Source of the DNA: Holothuria scabra
Lineage: Eukaryota; Echinodermata; Holothuroidea; Aspidochirotida; Holothuriidae
Assembly: GCA_037179385.1 (NCBI GenBank)
Contig: CM074193.1
Location: forward strand, 45,847,082-45,911,081
Direction: 5' to 3'
Length of the DNA stretch: 64,000 nucleotides
This document shows positions 59,751 to 64,000 of this stretch, piece by piece. The stretch's first letter is position 1. The number at the start of each line of letters is the position of its first letter. Below the pieces are notes generated by a model. It had not been told where the DNA came from, did no database searches, and was given only the letters and a program-made list of their open reading frames with translations. The translations under genes were made by a program, and so were the position numbers.

Positions 59751-60220
59751 TCTTATTATTACAAAAATTTCACGAAAATTTCTCAAAATTTTTGTTAGAA
59801 TAAGAAATTGTGAGACATTTCTCATACATAATTCGTATTTTCATGCAACAAATTAACTCAGATTTCGTCAGTGTCGCATGAACCAGCCCAATTCGCGTTC
59901 CACAGAATTGTCCTTGCCGCGTAGCAGATGTTCCCTGGCCTTGTGCTTGTAGTCAGTCGGGCGTACCTGTTTTTTCTGCTGTTTCGTGCAACACAAAAGG
60001 GGATTACTTCAAGTTCAAGTTCAATTTATTCTCTATTACACCCCAATATGGGGTACAAGAGACTGAGAAACATTAATGGGGAACAACCCAGAAAGGAAGA
60101 TTATAGTTTTCTCATCACGAAATGACTTTTCCCCACGTTCAAAAAGTGCGCAGCAACGAAAAAAGAGGCAAAAACAATGCCAAAGTTTCATCTTAAATCT
60201 GCCACGATCGTTTGGTCACC

Positions 60221-60304
60221 AGCCAATCACGTATCAGGAGAGGAGGAGACTGACCAATGACAAGGCAGTAGCATCCTAGTTACATAGAAGAAGCAGACGA
60301 CAAA
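60221..60304 (+). promoter_or_regulatory. Two CCAAT boxes upstream of the 60305 start
   Basis: AGCCAATCA (CCAAT at 60223-60227) and GACCAATGA (CCAAT at 60253-60257) lie 82 and 52 bp before the ATG, 30 bp apart, about three helical turns. Paired CCAAT boxes at such spacing are typical NF-Y sites in TATA-less animal promoters. No TATA box is evident. Promoter activity is inferred. Confidence 0.4.
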
Positions 60305-60694
60305 ATGGCAGCCCCCATGCCAAACGCTGAACCCGGTGAAAATCCGGAGTTTTGTGCCATGCACATTGTTTCCAGTGCAACAATCAACTTTAAAACTTTC
60401 ACAAAAGCATCTTAGGAAACGTTTGTTAGTTATGGGGCACAATGGAAACACTTCAACTGCCCTGAAGCCGAAATTGTCGACAGTACGGCTGCGAGTCTTG
60501 GTTTAGACTTCGACAACATCGAAGAATGCCTCCAGTTGTTTTCACACATACCCGTTGCACGAAACATCGTGTACCACCGAGATTGTTATCGGCGGTTTTG
60601 TGACAAAGGTAAAATTGAGCGGAAGAAACGTTCATCGCAGAATCAGACTAGCGAAGATACGTATATCTATTCCTCTATAAAATTTTTAATTTGA
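60305..60694 (+). pseudogene. First-exon-like frame with C-x2-H ... H-x2-C-Y-x2-F motif and one in-frame TAG
   Basis: A 130-codon frame starts at ATG in a strong context (A at -3, G at +4) and runs to TGA at 60692, interrupted once by TAG at 60413-60415 (codon 37). The translation is protein-like on both sides of the stop: C17/H20 near the start, then a stretch with EIVDSTAASLGLDF, and YHRDCYRRFCDK at about residues 90-101, followed by a basic KIERKKR. Cys17, His20, His91 and Cys94 look like a split metal-binding set. Many uncharacterised invertebrate proteins have a similar N-terminal block ending in an FHxxCYxxF-type motif; I recall this as a loose family, without known function. The TAG sits where a Trp codon (TGG) would fit. 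The exon probably ends before the TGA, with GTATAT near 60659 or GTAAAA near 60606 as possible donors. It could be a recent pseudogene, a null allele or a sequencing error. Confidence 0.55.
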
Positions 60695-60699
60695 AAACT

Positions 60700-61290
60700 A
60701 ATCGGCTAGCCGGATGAAAATAAACATGCTAGCCTAGCCATAGAGTGTGCAATCAATGCATTGTGTGGCGACCGTAGTAGTCCCACCATGGTGCAGCAAT
60801 ACTTGAAGTCAGTGCTCTAAGCTGCCTCACAGGGTGGCCCACCTTGCCCCTATTCTCAGAATTTAAAATTCTTCATGTGGTTCCTGGGGTTGTCTAAATT
60901 ATTAAAAGTGCACTGTGTGAATAATAGATTGGGTGACTGCTAACTTGAACTGAACCAACACAAAGAGTTACATGCGGTCATTAAAGAATTGAAGTCAGGC
61001 ATGTTTGCTGTGCATGGGCTTCAAAACATAGGAGTGCAGCAATTCACATGTGAACGTGTGTCCTTAAATTCAATCTCCTCCCTCTTTTCAATGAAGCTAG
61101 GGGTGTTATCTGTGTAGTATTAGCTCTCAACCAGTGCCTATACTAGTATGATAATGCTCCATTATACTACGTTCTGAATACTACACGGAGCAAGTGACAA
61201 TGGAGGTTAGTGTGTAGGGACTGAGTGAGGACTAGTGTAGTATATGCTACATTGTGTATTTTACTAAATTCCAGTCGTGTGGTGGTGATG
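60700..61290. other. Sequence downstream of the 60305 frame
   Basis: A stop-free plus-strand frame lies at about 60936-61119 (ELHAVIKELKSGMFAVHGLQ), but no pyrimidine-tract acceptor precedes it, so it is not called an exon. No repeat recognised. Confidence 0.3.
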
Positions 61291-61357
61291 TAAGCAACTC
61301 CCTAATGTAAGTTGATATACTGACTAACCAGGGAGTTGTCAGGGTTGAGTGACAATT

Positions 61358-61718
61358 CAGTGTTCTCCACAGGTTGAAATTTTGTCCGGGTGCTCCAAAG
61401 GTTGAAGGTAAACAGTGATCACTGTCTTGACAAGAAGTCTAAAGAGAGGGAGCATCTCTCTTTGGAAAATGTTGGTTTAAATCAGTGATGCTTGTAATCA
61501 TACTTTTCTCTGATGACTAGGAACATTTGTGATTATCATTGCTCAATGACCACATTGAGATTGCTGTTTTCTCTGTTTCGAGATTTCAAATAGATAATTT
61601 TTGTCTGGGTGGCTGAACTTTTTTTCCGGGTGGCACATTTTTTGTCCTTGGGCTAAAAAACCTCTGCAGATTTTGTCCGGGTGGGTCACCCTAACAAAAC
61701 AGCTAGTAGAGAACACTG
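61358..61718. mobile_element. MITE with CAGTGTTCTC ends
   Basis: Left CAGTGTTCTCCACAGGTTG, right CAGCTAGTAGAGAACACTG (complement CAGTGTTCTCTACTAGCTG). 361 bp; interior has repeated TTTTGTCCGGGTG phrases. hAT-type terminus; flanks do not show a clear duplication. Confidence 0.7.
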
Positions 61719-61940
61719 TCATTATGCCTTTTTAATATCCCTTTCCTGTTGTAGCTGCTGAATTGTAACCGGCGGGGTGGAAATATACTAACGCCTATCT
61801 TGTGCATTTGGCAGGAGCCTAAACAGCAACTCTCTTGTCAGAGTGTGTGACTGCGGGCAGAAATCTTGAATATAAAAGACTTATGGGATGTATCCACATT
61901 CCTTGGTACTGTAAGAACATTCTTTCCATTACTTTCCACC

Positions 61941-62114
61941 ATATAGGTGTACTAGGCCACTTTTATTTGGAGGGGGTAGAGCCCTTTTAGGCTTTTACCC
62001 AAAATTTTAATCACCCATGCCTGAAAAATACAACTGTTTTGTCTGAAAATAGTAATTTCCCAGCAGGAACAGGGCTGCAGCCCCCAGCCCCCCCCCTCCG
62101 CCCTATACACCTAT
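61941..62114. mobile_element. MITE with ATAGGTGTA ends
   Basis: ATATAGGTGTACTAGG at the left and CCCTATACACCTAT at the right are inverted, with internal GGAGGGGG / CCCCCCCTCC arms. 174 bp. Confidence 0.6.
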
Positions 62115-62119
62115 GTTTT

Positions 62120-64000
62120 CAACAGTGCTAGCATTCCATTCTACTTTGACCCACTAACCTGAAACTAAGACATCTCGTTTGAATATGAATTTTAGTAGTT
62201 TTGAGCTTCCATTCAAAACTGAAGGAATTACAGTACGTAAGTATTGTGCATTTGAGTTGGGGGAGGGGGGTAGATGTTAAAACAAAGGTTGGTCAACTGT
62301 GGTTTCTATTAAAGTTCTTTTTGTTTTAGTCAGAGACTAACATTACCATTTTCCTAGCAACAAGCCACGGTTTGTGGGAAGGGGGGGGGGGCTCGTGCTC
62401 ATATGTACTTATTGTACAGACAGGTAGACCCCATAATTTCCATCATTGCCTCATGATAAAAAAGCACTGTTTTCTTTGATTGATAGTTGAAAGAAAGCGA
62501 GAAGTATTTGTTGAGTTCCTTTCCGTGCCTATAACCTTTAAATCTAAACCTTCCTTCTAGAAGAAAAAAGTGTTTTAACAGAATGTAGCCCAACCCTTTC
62601 ATGTAAAAATCTTTGGTGAATTACAAAATGAAGTTCCCTGTGTAACTGTAAACCCATCAGAGCATAAAAATATTGCAATTTTCCTCTGCAAAGTTGTCAT
62701 TCTGTAAAATTAGCACTGCCTTGCATGAGAACCCCTGATTCTATGTCAGTTTGCAAATTTGGGGAAGGGTTCTGGGCCCTAACCCCCTTGAACCCTTTAC
62801 AGTAACACCCCTTACCAGTAGCAAAAATAATAAATTTACCCATATTAGTGAACATATTTTAATGAAATTATCATATTTGCACCCCAATTACTTGAGGTGT
62901 CTAGTTGTACGTTATACACAAATGTTGGGAGGGGGCTTCTCACAGGACCCCTCTCCAAGACACCTTAGGTTTTGCATGTCCCAAGGAAACCAACTTAAAA
63001 TCTAAAAAGAAAATAAATGTGCAAATGCCAGAACAAAGACTTGACAAAATATTTCGCAGTTTTCACATAAGATTCTTTTGTTTTACAAAAATTTTGCAAA
63101 GGAGAGGGGGGTCTGACCCCAGGAGACCATTGACCAACATGCATAGTTCTACTGAATTCGTTTAATCCCTTCTGTAGTGGTTCCATGGACCTGCCAGGTA
63201 AAGGTCAGAATGAAAACATAGTTTACACCGGAGCTATTGTGTACATTATTCTGTGTATTGCTTTAGTTTGGATAGCGCCCTCTATTTATGTTTATGCCTT
63301 TTTCCTGACCCTAGGAGTGGTCAGTGTTTGCAGAAATAGGTCATGTGTGAGTGAGAAAAGATTGCGAGGTACTCTGGACCAAAATCTGCTTGTTTGTAGC
63401 TTGAATGTGTTCGTAACATATATTTTTCCTTCAGTACAGTAGTCTATGGGACTATGGCGGCCATTTTGTCCATAAAGTCAACAGTGTGCAACTTTTAAAC
63501 GTGGGGAAAATCAAAATATGAAAATTTATGTCGTAAAGTACAACTGGGCGGATTTTGAGGTAATCCCCGTTTGTGTTGCACGGAATCCCATTTTTAAAGC
63601 CTTTTTTGAGGTATGCCCTACTGACTATTGTATACGCACGGGGGTTATGATCAGTGCATTTCAGTGTACAGGAAGCTGTTATTCAGGTGATACTTTGGGG
63701 ATTCAGTAAAAGGGTGTGAAAACTGACAAGTCACTAGCGTAGACCCCCGAGGTTGTTATGTTCTTCTACAAGCTAGCAGAGCTGTACGGTTTTACTCTGT
63801 GTACATAACGATGCTTACAAGCTAGTTCGGGAAAATAGCTTTCTGCTGACTTTCAGTGTAACAATAAATGGACAATGAGTACCTTGTAGCCTTCTACACT
63901 TAACAGACTGCTTTTCTCACAGGATATCCTGTGTGATCGAGCCACTATTAGGCCTCCTTAGTGGCGTGCGAAGAGAAGACCATTGGGTCATGCCCCCCTC
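62120..64000. other. Non-coding sequence, right edge
   Basis: G-runs near 62270 and 62380. A plus-strand 85-codon frame at 63185-63442 is hydrophobic but unrecognised and has a GTAAAG donor-like site 13 bases into it. No gene called. Confidence 0.3.

Noticed and set aside
60936..61119. Possible second exon of the 60305 gene
   Set aside because: Stop-free and helix-like, but no pyrimidine-tract acceptor and no clear donor; too weak to call.
63185..63442. 85-codon hydrophobic plus-strand frame
   Set aside because: Could be a membrane protein by composition, but unrecognised and unsupported by promoter or splice context.

Overview
This window looks like non-coding-dominated nuclear DNA from an invertebrate animal, most likely a marine deuterostome such as an echinoderm or hemichordate. 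That assignment is an inference. It rests on AT-rich sequence, spliceosomal exons with GT/AG borders separated by very long introns, no bacterial-style operons, and a dense layer of short non-autonomous transposons, tRNA-derived SINEs and simple repeats. Only one gene is recognised with confidence.

Gene content. Two exons on the minus strand (23855-24101 and 1538-1671) encode consecutive parts of a GMC-family flavoprotein related to bacterial-type cholesterol/steroid oxidases. Exon phases match across a 22.2-kb intron that fills the left third of the window. The first exon(s) must lie to the right of 24101 and were not found; the remaining 3' exons lie beyond the left edge. Near the right end, 60305-60694 (+) is a first-exon-like frame with a strong start context, two CCAAT boxes just upstream and a C-x2-H...H-x2-C-Y-x2-F pattern, but it carries one in-frame TAG. 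A short candidate exon at 57163-57274 (+) is much weaker.

Repeat layer. At least four MITE families (A-D below) sit in TTAA target sites and have ends resembling AGG...CCT, pointing to Kolobok- or piggyBac-like transposases acting in trans. hAT-like elements with 8-bp target duplications are at 17585-19639, 21971-22352, 41952-42605 and probably 319-481 and 54785-55453. The 41952-42605 element is nested inside an older repeat whose empty site survives elsewhere in the window. A tRNA-derived SINE family has seven full or partial copies. Two well-preserved and two decayed copies of a Helentron/HINE-like element (tandem ~145-bp units, CA microsatellite, terminal hairpin) carry regularly spaced nuclear-receptor half-sites. 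A pure TTC/GAA triplet tract of about 487 bp lies at 40822-41308.

Layout. 1-1537: 3' intron with MITEs. 1538-1671: GMC exon. 1672-23854: giant intron packed with MITEs, SINEs, the HINEs and a 2-kb hAT element. 23855-24101: GMC exon. 24102-57000: intergenic or 5' intronic, repeat-rich, no recognisable exon. 57000-61000: possible second and third genes. 61000-64000: MITEs and unassigned sequence. No rRNA, functional tRNA, CRISPR array or intact transposase was recognised.
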